This document shows positions 1-10,504 of a DNA stretch of 23,649 nt, piece by piece; within the stretch, counting starts at the first letter, position 1; every line of letters starts with the position of its first letter. A program made the position numbers and the translations under genes. The notes under the pieces were generated by a model, which was not told the origin of the DNA, searched no databases, and saw only the letters and a list, made by a program, of their open reading frames with translations. The stretch is from the NCBI GenBank assembly GCA_964058845.1, contig CAXKVR010000681.1, positions 1-23,649 of the forward strand. The letters run 5' to 3'. This DNA is from Carex sylvatica (taxonomy: Eukaryota; Streptophyta; Magnoliopsida; Poales; Cyperaceae).

Positions 1-2213
1 AGACCTGACCCAAGAAAATGAACAGCCCAACAATGATTTTGGAACCACACCAACCAGGCCTGGCAAACTAGCCACAATTGGGAACAAACTTTAGTGCACA
101 AAATTTATTTGTAAATACTTCATCCTTTTGAAAGCATTAAAATAAATTTATTTGAACATTAGATCAAAGTTTCCAATGTTAACAATGTGCCGGAGAGAAT
201 ATACTCTATGCAAATTTTAATTTATACATAGTTCAACTACCTGATGCATCCAAATTTGTGCAGGTAAATTCTCAATTTTCGTGTGATCACCCTGGTAAGA
301 TTTATATTGTGTTCCATAACTCACCGCGCATAGGAAAGGAAAGGGTTACTCTCTCTGCACTTCGAATAGGAAGGTGGGGAAAGTTGCTCAAAATTGCTGA
401 GTTTGTAAAGTGCACTTCACCTCTTCCTCCCATTTGTCTTCAATTTATTCTTCATATAGGTGGACGGATCCAATGAGGTCTGATCTTGCCGCTTCCCACC
501 CCTCCCCTCCCCTCCCCTTAATAATCGCCTTACTAATCTTAGAAATTGCTAGCGAGCAAACAAATCTTTTCCTATTAAAAAACTCCTTTTACATAGGACT
601 AAAACATGATTACCATTGAAGTCTTGCCCGGTTATATATATTGAACTAAATTCATCATAATGGGTAAAGCTCAAGAAGAAGCCTGATTCAACGTTTGTTC
701 TTTATTGATGGTATTGAAAACTTAGTGTACCAAGCAGGCATAAGCAATGTGATAAGACCAAGCTGAACATTCCCGTGTGTTGCCACCAGTTGCCCGTGTT
801 AATCTACCGGTATGTCTAGTACCCATAAAAAAACCCAAAAATAGATAGTTACTGTTACTTATTTTATTATAATTATCCATTGCTGTTAGTAGAATTGACA
901 TATACAGGAGACAAGAAGTTACATTGTATAATACAAAGATGCAAACCGTCTGAATTCTGAAAGGTTTGAATCCATTCCTTCCTGCCAAAAATACCCATTC
1001 TCAGCCGTTGATACATTAATACTTACTTCCATTGCTTATTTAATTAGAAGCGCAGAACATATGTAATAGGTGCAGCCATCCCAAAATCAAAAGCTTGCAT
1101 AATCCAAATAAAATATTCTAAAAGAGGAACTCTTGCAAAATGTGCATTGCAATGCACCACTACCAGTCCACGCACAAGCTTGTCAGGTTGCTTTATCTCA
1201 AACCTCAAAATTCACAAATTAACCAATACCAGTCTGATAAGCAGGCAAGGTAGAAAATCATATATAGTACAAGAATTGGAAACTTTACTGTTAAACATCT
1301 GTCGAACTACAAGGCACATGCCATTAGGGACAACTAGAGATACAAACCAGTACAGAAACTGCATGGAGTGGCAAATCTCAATTTGCAAACCTTGGCTAAC
1401 ACTATCAGGTAAACTAACCAAATTGGCTGAACAGATAACACATACCAGTAGAGACATTGAGTAAGCAGTGGATATATTATATGAAATTGGGTAGTTTATT
1501 TGGGGGTATAAACTGACAATCATTACTCATCATAACCACACTGTATATTGCTTAGTTTTATACTAGAAGCACATTTTTAGAACTTCCTGTAAAAATTTAG
1601 ATGTACCAACAAACCTCAACTAAGATCAAGTACATGCATCTTTCAATACCAAATTTCTACAACATTTATGTCAAACAATTCATGACAAAATTCTGACCTA
1701 CGATTAGTGTCACAGCAAACAACGTATCAGAGATGGGAGCATGATTCAGCCTTACTGTAAGCTCTAGTCACATGGAAAAATCACTATTACTCAATAACAG
1801 CCTACTATAAAAATCTTCTAATAGAAAACTAAAATTGTCCAGTGTATATGAGAATCATAAAACAAGAAAAAAAAAACAGTCATGCATAAACAAGAACTTA
1901 TATTAAATTGCAGAGCATTGAATTTGACATACCTGCTTCCTCTATAGCTGCAACCTACACGTTTTTTTTTTTCAACATGTTATCGAACTACATGTCAAAG
2001 GTTAAAGAAGAAACTAGAAAGGTAAATTAACATGTTCATATCATAACCCAACGGAAACAATAAATTTCTAACAAGAGAGAGAGACCCATCATGCTTAAAC
2101 TCTCCTAAAACCTAATTCTACTCTTTATTCACACATACAGACCAACCGGGAAACCCAAAACATCTCTCTCCCTTCATCTCCTACCCCCAAAGCTATAGAA
2201 CTCGCTTCTTTCG
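1..2213. other. Intergenic stretch without a supported gene
   Basis: I find no coding region here with recognisable protein content. The open frames are short, lack family motifs and overlap on opposite strands. A short CCCCT pentamer tract lies at about 497-518. The part next to 2214 must include the 3' untranslated region of the minus-strand BPC gene. A possible splice-donor context (GAAGCAG followed by GTATGT on the minus strand, near 1930) could belong to a 3' UTR intron, but I could not pair it with an acceptor. Confidence 0.5.
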
Positions 2214-3113
2214 CTACTTGATAGTTACAAACTTGTTGGTGCCATGCTTAGCCCAAAAGCCTCTTAGATCAATCGGGTTAGCTAAATTGTACCCCTCCCC
2301 AGCTAACTTCTCTAGAACCTTCTTGAAGGCTCCTTGAGACATTTTCCTACCAGCAATGCGGGCTCCCCGCCTCTTGGTGCTCATTGGTAATGGGTATACT
2401 GACATACTGGTGGTACAGCATGCCGACTGCCACCCACCGATACCCCACCTATAACACTGCTGAGGTGTACCAGTACAAGAACAGATCGGGGTGGGAATTC
2501 TCGATAAATCGAGATCAATACCATTAATCACCACTCCTGTATCCTTCTTCACACTACGTGGAGTTCCCCCATTGGATGATTCCTTTGTTTTCTTGGGCTT
2601 TTTAGGTTTGGGGGTTTTTGGAGCTCCAGTTTGGGTTTGAGCCCGCTTCTTCAGAGGGGCAGAGACTTTTGGGCTAGGTTCTGAAGTCATAGGGATAATT
2701 TGCTCATTTTTTGGAAGTTCGGGTACGGGTGGAGATGGGGGAGGATGAGGGGGCTGATGAGGTAACATGTGGAGGGCATTTAGGGAAACAGGTGAAAAAT
2801 TGGCATGGTGTGTGTGGTAGTGAGTGTTAACCATGGGCATTGTGCGAACCATTTTGTTAGCGGCATTATCTCTGTTTGGATGGGAGTGGTGGTTCAGGGT
2901 CCACCCATCGCCGCGCATGAATGGCATTGGTGTTTGAGATGGCTCCTGCAGCCTGCTCAGGAAAGATGAGAAGCTGTTGTTGGGGACGAATGGTTTGGTG
3001 TCTCTATCAGAGGTGACTGAAGACATAAGCTGGAGCCCCAAATTGCCCTTCATTGGAGGATGGGGATCGTAATAGCCCCAATTGCGGATCCCCAATCCAC
3101 CATCATCATCCAT
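2214..3113 (-). CDS. BPC: BBR/BPC (BASIC PENTACYSTEINE) GAGA-binding transcription factor, class I
   Basis: A 299-residue protein encoded in one coding exon. It starts with the class I N-terminus (MDDDGGLGIRNWGYY, then KGNLGLQLM near 22-30), followed by a His/Pro-rich middle (about 74-130) and a Lys/Pro-rich basic stretch (about 154-190, nuclear-localisation-like). It ends with the BPC DNA-binding domain (about 190-299), which has five cysteines at 211, 213, 220, 232 and 233, the core WGIGGWQSACCTT and the terminal WAKHGTNKFVTIK. The family binds GA/CT dinucleotide repeats in the nucleus and recruits other regulators, including Polycomb factors, to developmental genes. The length is normal for class I and no lesion is visible. 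The start ATG lies six bases after a splice acceptor, and the stop is TAG. BPC1/2/3-type identity is firm; the exact orthologue cannot be set without a tree. Confidence 0.96.
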   Translation of the reverse strand: MDDDGGLGIRNWGYYDPHPPMKGNLGLQLMSSVTSDRDTKPFVPNNSFSSFLSRLQEPSQTPMPFMRGDGWTLNHHSHPNRDNAANKMVRTMPMVNTHYHTHHANFSPVSLNALHMLPHQPPHPPPSPPVPELPKNEQIIPMTSEPSPKVSAPLKKRAQTQTGAPKTPKPKKPKKTKESSNGGTPRSVKKDTGVVINGIDLDLSRIPTPICSCTGTPQQCYRWGIGGWQSACCTTSMSVYPLPMSTKRRGARIAGRKMSQGAFKKVLEKLAGEGYNLANPIDLRGFWAKHGTNKFVTIK

Positions 3114-3119
3114 TTGTCA

Positions 3120-3661
3120 CTGAAATGGAGAGAAACAGATAAACTGAGATTTAGAATTAAATGCTTTAGCCATTTTAAACAGGACCAGGCTGACATTAGA
3201 TTTCTCTTGGGACACATGAGAAGAAACTGAGAAATCAGGATCCAAGTCCAGAGCTTGCACACGTTTCAATCACCCCATAGCTCGTTTTTAGGTTCTCAAA
3301 CGGTTTTTAGAAGACCGACATTGAGAAAATGTACAAAAATTCTGTTAAAATGGGATAAAATAGAGGATAAATAAGTGAAGCCGCTCAATGAAGCCATCTT
3401 TGGCGAAACCCTAGTTTACAAATACTAGATCAGAAAAGATTTTTAGCGATTAATTCCTGTTGATAACAATGGGCATTCTTTTGCTAGTTTTAGCAAGTAC
3501 TGGGCACGTAGATTTGCTACTCAGAGCAGTTTTAGCAAAGAAATGTAGAAGAAAAATAAGTTTTAGATGTAGCTAGTGAACTGTGTACAGAACAGTATAA
3601 CTTTGTTATTTTCATGCAAAGCGAGAGAGATAGAGAGAGAGAGTAAAAGGGGAGTGTTTAC
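3120..3661 (-). other. Predicted 5' UTR intron of the BPC gene
   Basis: On the minus strand CTCAAG precedes GTAAAC (donor, first intron base 3661), and TTTCAG ends at 3120, just before TGACAAATG carrying the start codon. The 542-bp interval has no long coding frame. Leader introns are known in class I BPC genes. The boundaries are read from consensus only and are untested by transcript data. Confidence 0.7.
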
Positions 3662-3736
3662 CTTGAGGGGGACTGCCCCTAGGGTTCTTTGCTGGACTGG
3701 GACGCGGAGAGAGAGAGACAGAGAGAGAGAGAGAGG
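3622..3736. promoter_or_regulatory. GA/CT dinucleotide tracts in the BPC leader
   Basis: Two GAGA tracts sit at 3622-3643 (leader intron, next to the donor) and 3705-3736 (predicted leader exon). Long GA/CT runs are the known binding site of BBR/BPC proteins, so the gene carries candidate sites for its own product. CT-rich leaders are also common in plant genes for unrelated reasons. Confidence 0.6.
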
Positions 3737-3774
3737 CACAGAGGGGAATGGATACGCTTTTTGTATTTTATATT

Positions 3775-3798
3775 CTATATAGAAACTTATTAGGGTTT
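3775..3798 (-). promoter_or_regulatory. Candidate TATA box and telo-box of the BPC promoter
   Basis: The minus strand reads CTATATAG at 3782-3775, about 30 bp before the CT-rich leader, which predicts a start near 3745. Just upstream (3790-3798) is AAACCCTAA on the minus strand, a telo-box motif found in promoters of many growth-related plant genes. Confidence 0.5.
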
Positions 3799-3879
3799 TA
3801 ATAAATGAAAAATATTTTGTAGCTGAGATTCTTTGTAACTTTTGGATGCTATCAATCTCTGAAGTCTGAACTGTCAAGT

Positions 3880-4286
3880 GAGCAGAAAGGGGGAACTCAG
3901 GGAGGTATTAGAATTTATCCATACATTTGGGTTTGGTATTTCATTAAAATTAAGCAAGCCTATACTTTTTCTTGTTGAATTTTGCATGGTAATTTGATGT
4001 AAAAATCAATGTGTGTATTTGAAATTATAAAATCAAAATTAATAAACGCTAACCCGATATTTGAACTATGTGTATTTTAAAATATAAATGTAAATTATTG
4101 AATTTTGAAACAAATCGAATATAAGATGACATATTTTTATTAAGCCAAATAGTTCTAATAAAATGTAAAATAAGCATTCATTATAGACTATGTTAGTGAT
4201 AAAATATTAAGTGTTCATTATAGACTATGTAAAATAATTAAAGTATAAATATGCGTGTCCGTCAAAGCATTTTATATTATAAATTA
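3880..4286. other. AT-rich intergenic DNA with a short direct repeat
   Basis: No gene is seen. A 17-bp direct repeat (TTCATTATAGACTATGT) occurs at 4177-4193 and 4214-4230. Otherwise the stretch shows nothing distinctive. Confidence 0.5.
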
Positions 4287-4701
4287 TGGTTAATGTGCAT
4301 TCGTATGCATATGGTCTGATATGTATACTGTCCAAATTTAAAATTTCAAAATTTAAAATGTCGATCCGAACCGTTCATCTTGTTCTCCATATTAATATCT
4401 GCTTGGAGACCAAATTTTATATTTTTCTGAATTTTTTTACTATTTATTAAGTATGTTACAAAATTGTTGATCCAACGGTGGCTGCTGATTTTACTGTTTT
4501 GTTAAGCCACCGTTGGATCAACAATTTTATAAAATACTTAATAAATAGTAAACAAATTCAGAAAAATGTAAAATTTGATATCCAAGCAGATATTAATATG
4601 AAGAACAAGATGAACGGTTCGGATCGACGTTTTGAATTTTAAAATTTTAAATTTGAACCGTATGTATATCGGATTATATGCATACGAATGCACATTAGCC
4701 A
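4287..4701. mobile_element. Near-perfect palindromic MITE (foldback)
   Basis: The whole 415-bp stretch folds on itself. The left arm begins TGGTTAATGTGCATTCGTAT and the right arm ends with its near-exact complement (TGGCTAATGTGCATTCGTAT read on the minus strand). The arms are about 197 bp each. They meet around a loop of about 20 bp at 4484-4504, next to the paired CCAACGGTGGCT and AGCCACCGTTGG. There is no coding capacity. A clear target duplication is not visible: AATTATG occurs on both sides but at unequal distance. The superfamily is therefore unassigned, possibly Mutator-like. Confidence 0.88.
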
Positions 4702-5032
4702 CTCTCAATTATGTGTTATACACTTCATTGTAAGAAAAAATATGAACAATTATTTTTTTAAAGTCTAAAAGTGTAAACAACTTGTGTTATAAATTTCATG
4801 ACAGAAGACGGTTGCATGTATATCATGTAGTTATTATAATATCAAAATATTATTATTTTTTTAATGGAATTTTTGTTATGCACAAGTATTAGTATATCAT
4901 GTAGTATATATTGAAATTTTCTCGTGAATACTTAAAAAAAATATAAAATAAGCAGACTGGAAATTTGACCTGAAAAATCTAGCAAATATATATTAGCTGG
5001 ACGTATATACATTAGACGTTTATAACCTCTTA

Positions 5033-5274
5033 GAGCATCTTTAATAGTGATTGCTTATGGATTGCTTATGCTGATGTATCAATTATTTTTGTAATTACTG
5101 GGTTGTATGGCTATTGTTTATTTAGCAATTGTTGAAAATAATTGTTTAATAAGAAATCATTTTCTAAAGATGAGTTTAGTTGATTGTATCAATATAGGAG
5201 TAAATTGTTTAATTTCTAAAATTTTCATAAATATTATTTAACAATTAATTTTAATTGCTGGATTGGAGATGTTC
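5033..5274. mobile_element. Tourist-like (PIF/Harbinger) MITE
   Basis: The left end is GAGCATCTTTAATAGTGATT and the right end on the minus strand is GAACATCTCCAATCCAGCAA, so the ends are imperfect inverted repeats. TTA directly flanks both sides (5030-5032 and 5275-5277), which is the PIF/Harbinger target signature. The 242-bp element is AT-rich and non-coding. Its first bases match the termini of the large gene-fragment element at 19064-22086. Confidence 0.75.
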
Positions 5275-5573
5275 TTATGGTTGTAATACTAATTAGAAGA
5301 CAATGATTTCAAAATTCGTAACATAGCAGTTCCATCTTTCTCCCTTTTATCAATTTCATAGCAACCCGCCTTGCCGATCGCTTGTAAGCAAGACAACTTA
5401 GACAAGGAAGCGTGTAAAAATCAGAATACTAATTAAAGGCTTTACTTCTTTAATACTCTAAAGCACCTTTTGACTGTTGCTACTTTGACCGTCGTCTTCA
5501 CAAGTTCACAAGCAGTATATACATTCACATGTTAACTACAGTGTACCGCCATGTGGAGTTCATACCTCTGGCT

Positions 5574-5724
5574 CTGGGGTAACAGAATATTTTAGTTTAA
5601 ATCAGGACCGTCTGATCAGAATTTTAATTAATCTTATCCGAAGTACAATGTATGGATATTTTAATATTCCTACCACAATAGATTGAACGGTCCGGATCTA
5701 AACTCAAAATTTCTGTTACCTCAG
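5574..5724. mobile_element. Short MITE with about 40-bp imperfect inverted ends
   Basis: The left end CTGGGGTAACAGAATATTTT is mirrored by the right end, which reads CTGAGGTAACAGAAATTTTG on the minus strand. The similarity continues inward through GTTTAAATCAGGACCGT versus GTTTAGATCCGGACCGT. The element is 151 bp and non-coding. I saw no convincing target duplication, so the superfamily is open. Confidence 0.7.
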
Positions 5725-6040
5725 GCAATATGAAGTACTGCCTTCAATGAATAAATCATTTTTCTTAATTTGAAAAAAGAAATTACTATTTTACGACGCT
5801 ATTTTATGCCGAAAGAAACTAACTTTTTTAATGTAAAAAAAAATAACTTTTGTTCAGCCTCATATTATACGCATAACACATTACACAACCGAAGAATTCA
5901 AAGGGACAAAAATAAACGAGCTGCTTGGGATCGATAATTGTTTGTTTTATGCAGAAATTCCATAGAAAAAAAAAAATGTGTCGAGTGTCGACACAGAAAA
6001 CGTGTCAAGCCGTGCAGCTGGACTAAAATTGTTCGAACAA

Positions 6041-6200
6041 GGAGTGGCAAAAAAATTCGTACTTCATGATTTAATTTGAGTTTAATTTAATTTGAAATTA
6101 GTTTGTTTTGAAATAAATCAAATCAGTTCGGTTTTAATCTTATTCAAATCAAAATCAAACTGAATATAATTTGTTTGAAATTGATTTGCGAATTATTTAG
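6041..6200. mobile_element. Partial hAT-like MITE, relative of 6523-6689
   Basis: The piece starts with GGAGTGGCAA, similar to the TAGGGGTGGCAA ends of plant hAT MITEs. It contains GAAATAAATCAAATCAGTTC (6110-6129), exactly repeated at 6604-6623 in the neighbouring element, followed in both by a similar CTTATTCAAA stretch. No matching right terminus is seen, so it looks truncated. Confidence 0.45.
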
Positions 6201-6522
6201 GTTCGAATCTCAAATAATACAACTAATAGATTCAACCATTAATCTTTAATAATGCAGGAACCAAACTTATATCACAGCTCAAAATTGTTAATATAATGAT
6301 AATTTATAATAGAAAAATATTTTAGCAGCGTAACAAATTAACAATAGAATAAGTTTTATTTGACTAGGTCTGTATCAGAATTTTAATCAATCCAGCAGTA
6401 TAAAAGATAAAGAAATCTTGAATTGGCCCATAATTCATTATTGTGAATTCGTGAAAGGTAAAATGAAACCGTGTGAATTTTGTTCCGCAAGAAGAAACTA
6501 ATACATAAACTACCGGTCTAAT

Positions 6523-6689
6523 TAGAGCTGCAAATAAAAATTGTAGTTCGTAATTCGATTGACTTCGATTCGAGAAATTTGTAATTCACAATTAATTTGA
6601 TTCGAAATAAATCAAATCAGTTCAATTTAAATCTTATTCAAACTGAAACTGAAGTAAGATCTATTCGGTTTAATTCGTTTACAGCCCTA
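6523..6689. mobile_element. hAT-like MITE
   Basis: The ends are TAGAGCTGCAAA and, on the minus strand, TAGGGCTGTAAA, a typical plant hAT MITE terminus. The interior is rich in TTCGATT/TTCGGTT words common in this class. The 8-bp flanks (GGTCTAAT and GTTTGAAC) match at only about half their positions, so the target duplication has decayed or the element is older. Confidence 0.6.
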
Positions 6690-6897
6690 GTTTGAACTAA
6701 AATATCTAAAAAACAATAACGACCAGCTTGAAAAATCAATCATTTAATTTTTTTGATGTAGTAGTAAAAGATAACAACCATCTGTACGAGAGAAGTGATC
6801 GCAATTTGCAAAGGACTTCATGTGTAACGTGTTTTGATGCGCTGCGCTGGCAATAAAACAAAACATAACAAATTTATGGTTTCCTCCGCACAATTAA

Positions 6898-7307
6898 GAG
6901 GAGGGTTGAAATGCCTTCCATATTTGTGTCTCTATCATATTTTTATTTTTAAATATTTTAATAATTTAAAATTAAAATCTTAAAATTTAAAATAAAACAA
7001 TGGGTATGAACTATATCATTTTATCTATGTACATATTAAAAAAATTATGACATTTCAACTTTGTTTTGGTTATCATCTTGAGCTTGTAAAAATATATACT
7101 GATGTGAATAATTTCTAGACGTTGATTTTTCAATTTATTAATTCATATAGAAACAAAATCAAAATGTGATAATTTTTTATGAATATAGAGAGAAAATAAC
7201 ATAGATCACATCTAACAGATTTATTTTGACGTTTAATTTTTAAACTTTGAGTTATTTAAGTTTTTAAAAATGAAAACACAAAAAATAGAGACATTTGAAC
7301 TGTCCTC
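6898..7307. mobile_element. Mutator-like MITE with perfect 9-bp target duplication
   Basis: The ends GAGGAGGGTTGAAATG and, on the minus strand, GAGGACAGTTCAAATG are inverted. They are flanked by identical CACAATTAA at 6889-6897 and 7308-7316. A 9-bp duplication is the Mutator (MULE) signature. The 410-bp element is AT-rich and its halves remain loosely complementary over most of its length. It has no transposase, so it is non-autonomous. Confidence 0.85.
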
Positions 7308-7481
7308 CACAATTAATTACTGCTTCAACCATCGATATATAAAGGACGACAGAGAGTAGAGACTTTCCTTTTACCTCCAAGTTTTAAATATCACAAAATT
7401 TCTTCTTGGTTCGGATTTTGAACCAATAATTTTTGTAGTCATTAAATCAAAATTAATTCTAAAAAACAAAAGATTTCAATT

Positions 7482-7902
7482 GAGGAGTATTGAAATATCT
7501 TCATCTCTTGTGCCTCCACTTTTTTTTATTTTCTTATAACAAATTTTTTAAAATGTATATATCAAAATAAAATATTAAATGTGATCTATATTATTTTTTT
7601 CTACATGCACATAAAAAGTTTAATATATTTTTTTATTTTGTTATTATATGAATTAATAAGTTGGAGAAAATTAACATCTATAATTTATCTATATCAATAC
7701 ATTTTTGCAAGTTTTTGATACCAATCAAAATAAATTTGAAATGTCATAATCTTTTACTTGTATAGAGAAAATGTTATAGATCAAATCTAACGGTTTTATT
7801 TTAATATTTGAGTTTTAAATTTTAAGTTATTAAGTAACTTCTAAAAATAATTAAAGGTATAATAAAGACACAAATAATAAATACATTTGAATTCTCATCT
7901 TC
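7482..7902. mobile_element. Second, diverged copy of the 6898-7307 MITE family
   Basis: The left end GAGGAGTATTGAAATATCTT and the right end share the layout of the preceding element. Each begins with a GAGGAG-type end followed by TTGAAAT, and both contain GTGATCTAT and AAATCTAACGG/AGATC-type words at similar distances from the right end. At 421 bp it is close in length to its neighbour (410 bp). Its 9-bp flanks do not match clearly, so it appears older or the boundary is off by some bases. Confidence 0.65.
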
Positions 7903-8134
7903 TTAATTATATCTGGTGCAGTTTTGCCAACAATTACTCGTATTCCTTATTAATTGTGTCAGAAACATTATAAATTTTAAACTATTTTTCACCGAATCAC
8001 ACACGAAGAACAGAATAAGAACTAGCAAGGAAAAGATACCAAGTAAAGAAACTGCATTATTAATTGAAATTACACAATTACGAAATCAATAATTCATGAC
8101 ACAGAAATTAACCAACTAAAACCAAGCATGAACG

Positions 8135-8160
8135 CCTCATGTTGTTTCAAGAACATGAGG
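8135..8160 (-). other. Hairpin downstream of the glycine-rich protein gene
   Basis: CCTCATGTT (8135-8143) and AACATGAGG (8152-8160) form a perfect 9-bp stem with an 8-nt loop, about 160 nt beyond the stop codon of the minus-strand gene. It probably lies in the 3' UTR or just past the poly(A) site. Any function is inference. Confidence 0.5.
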
Positions 8161-8320
8161 ACTACTCGATCTTACTAAAGCAACCTTAAAAACCTAATTA
8201 ACAAATACATGCAACTTATTATTAATTATTAACTTAATTGGATGACAATGACAACATGCATGCAAAACATATAAATATAACCAATGCATCGTGCAAATTA
8301 AATAACTGAGTTCGAATTAA

Positions 8321-8656
8321 TTAGGGAACAATCCCTCCTATGCCGCTACCTAAACCACCGCCGCGACCAAGACGGCCACCAGTTCCACCGAGATGGAGGC
8401 CGGCTCCACCAACACCACCGCCATAGCCACCCACACCTCCAATGAGGGGCAAGCCACCAATATCCGCACCGCCACCAAGCCCACCGAATCCGCCGAGTCC
8501 AAGGTGGAGGTTCTTTTCATCGGTCAGCATGGCCGTTGATTGTTGATCAGGTGTTGCTTTGACAGTAACAGTAGGAATGTTCCTGGCTAGTGCTAGGGTT
8601 ACAGCAAGGGATAATATTAGCATTATAGTTGGGATTACAAAGGTGAACCTTGCCAT
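8321..8656 (-). CDS. Small secreted glycine-rich protein (cell-wall type)
   Basis: A 111-residue protein without introns. Residues 1-24 form a clear signal peptide: MARF, a hydrophobic core through IMLILSLAVTLALA, then likely cleavage before RNIPTV. Residues 25-50 are a polar spacer (PTVTVKATPDQQSTAMLTDE). Residues 51-111 are glycine-rich with GGLGG, GGVGGYGGG and GGRGGG-type repeats, lacking cysteines. This is the plan of plant glycine-rich cell-wall structural proteins, presumably exported to the apoplast. The coding stretch is much richer in G+C than its surroundings, as Gly codons require. The start codon is the first ATG of the predicted transcript and the stop is TAA. The subclass cannot be fixed because these repeats are low complexity; a stress- or development-linked wall role is inference. 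Confidence 0.8.
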   Translation of the reverse strand: MARFTFVIPTIMLILSLAVTLALARNIPTVTVKATPDQQSTAMLTDEKNLHLGLGGFGGLGGGADIGGLPLIGGVGGYGGGVGGAGLHLGGTGGRLGRGGGLGSGIGGIVP

Positions 8657-8775
8657 CTTTTTTATTTCTCCCTCTCAATCAAAGACTACTGTATATTAAT
8701 TAGTGTTAGAGAGAGTTGAAGAGACGAGGAGCTAGGAAGTGAGTCTGTGTTATAAAATGAGGTGCAGCTTGTAGC

Positions 8776-8783
8776 ATTTTATA
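8776..8783 (-). promoter_or_regulatory. TATA box of the glycine-rich protein gene
   Basis: The minus strand reads CTATAAAATG here, 120 bp before the start codon. This predicts a transcription start near 8750 and a leader of about 95 nt. Confidence 0.6.
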
Positions 8784-8789
8784 GAGAAT

Positions 8790-10062
8790 TAGATATCGAT
8801 CGAGATGCATATATGCAGGTGGAGGTGGGGATCAGTAATTAATTAACAGAGGTGAAACGGGTCGTGCATGTCAGACAAATTTAAGAGGAAGAAATTAAAT
8901 GTGATACCAAAAAACCCTGGGATGGAGGTCAGCTAAAATAGCAATATATTTTTTTTTTTTTTCTGAAAATTTCTAGGATGTAAAATAAAATGATCAGTCT
9001 TAAACATATTCTGGAAATCTTAAAGAATATCATACAATCTGTGTTTATATATATATGTATTTGTTTTGGATATATATAATGAAATTAAATATAAAATCAA
9101 CTAAAAAGAAATTCAAATGTATATCAGTATATTTATAAGGTTTCTTAATTTAAATCCAACAACACCGCCAAGCTCAAATGCATATACCTTACCTCCGGGT
9201 GAATTATGCAACTTGCCACTACAAATCTACAGTACATCAATATCTTATGAATATATATATACTAGTATTATGTCCGTGCATTGTCACAGAATTATCTGAA
9301 ATAGAATTTGACGAGATAGAAAACTACTTTTGAAAAAGTGGCAACTCATGAATACAAGTATGCACATGATTGATTATGAAGTGAGTGTTCAATTGTATCA
9401 TGAAATTAGTTATGGGATATCATTTTTCTATTAATATTACACAATTATTTTTATTAATAAAATTAAAAAATAGATAAATAATAACATAACATTACTTTTT
9501 AATTATTATTTTGTAAAATATGAATATTCATAAACATTTATGAAGATTTATAAAAATTGTTAAAAAATTTAATATGTTTTTATAGTTATTGTGTTCCTTA
9601 TGATTATGTAAAGCTGTAATTTCTCATATATTATTTAAAAATAATTTATATTGAAAATGTCCTCCTATATAACTTTTCTATTCCAAATGACTTTTTTCAT
9701 CTCCAGTGATAAAAGTCGTTGCAATTGTAAACAATTTAGCATATAATTGTAATTGTAATTCATTTTAATTTTAACCGCTCTACATTCATGAAATTAGATT
9801 TTATTTTATTTTGACCACCACATCAGCAGCAATATATTTTTTTTAGTTGACCTCTTTTTTTCTTCTCCGTGAGTTTTCATTTCTGGTACTCTCTTTCATA
9901 CAGTACCCTCACGGAAAACACATTTTCTTATATCGATCTTAATTACAAGCTAGTAAAATCAAAATTGGATCGTTTGGACCTACTCTTCCTCGTCAATCTC
10001 TTACTTGTGTCTCGTGTCTTTGGTAACCCATCAGGCACGTAACCTGAAAATAACATAAATAA
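8790..10062. other. AT-rich intergenic DNA; one small interrupted hairpin
   Basis: No gene is supported. The only clear structure is an interrupted hairpin at 9866-9915: outer stem TCCGTGAG/CTCACGGA and inner stem GGTACT/AGTACC, with an 11-nt bulge on one side. It may be a small MITE remnant. Confidence 0.45.
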
Positions 10063-10064
10063 AA

Positions 10065-10227
10065 GGAGAAGAAAATTTAAGACAATAGTGCATTGCTAAC
10101 AAAAGCCTAAAATACTGAAGGAGAAACCCATAATATTTTGCATTAAATAAATGGAGTTGGTAAACAGTAGTACATTGCCATCTGACCAAATAAACAAGTT
10201 CATCTACTGGAGAAGAAAATTTAAGAC
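10065..10227. repeat. Direct repeat of GGAGAAGAAAATTTAAGAC
   Basis: The 19-mer occurs at 10065-10083 and 10209-10227. A second shared word, AAAGCCTAAAATACTG, occurs at 10102-10117 and again at 10507-10522, beyond the MITE at 10266. The region seems to be a diverged local duplication later split by the MITE. Confidence 0.5.
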
Positions 10228-10265
10228 TAAAGAACTGGAGAAAAATAGAAACCATACCTAACATA

Positions 10266-10504
10266 GGCCATGTTTAGCTGTGGATTAAGAGGTGGAGTAA
10301 ACCCCTTACTCCACATTTAAGGAGCCAAACGAGGAGTAAAATAGAAAGAGTAAGATGGAGTAAGAGGTGAGCTAAACCGGAGTAACTTACTCCATCTAGA
10401 GATGTGATTTAGCTTACTCCACCAAATATGATTAACTTACTCCACTTTAGCTTGGAGTAAGCAATTTACTCCGGATTAAAGTTACTCCACAATCAAACAT
10501 GACC
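10266..10504. mobile_element. MITE with GGCCATGTTTAG-type ends
   Basis: The left end GGCCATGTTTAGCTGTGGAT is inverted at the right end, which reads GGTCATGTTTGATTGTGGAG on the minus strand. ATA flanks both sides (10263-10265 and 10505-10507). The interior is built from many copies of GGAGTAA/TTACTCC in both orientations, so the 239-bp element can fold extensively. A 3-bp duplication suggests PIF/Harbinger, although ATA is not the usual TTA/TAA. Confidence 0.75.

Noticed and set aside
722..1523. Open frames of 88-105 residues on both strands
   Set aside because: They overlap antisense, have no conserved motif, and are consistent with chance frames or 3' UTR of the BPC gene.
3050..3262. A 70-residue minus-strand frame overlapping the BPC start
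   Set aside because: It spans the predicted leader intron acceptor and is out of frame with the BPC protein.
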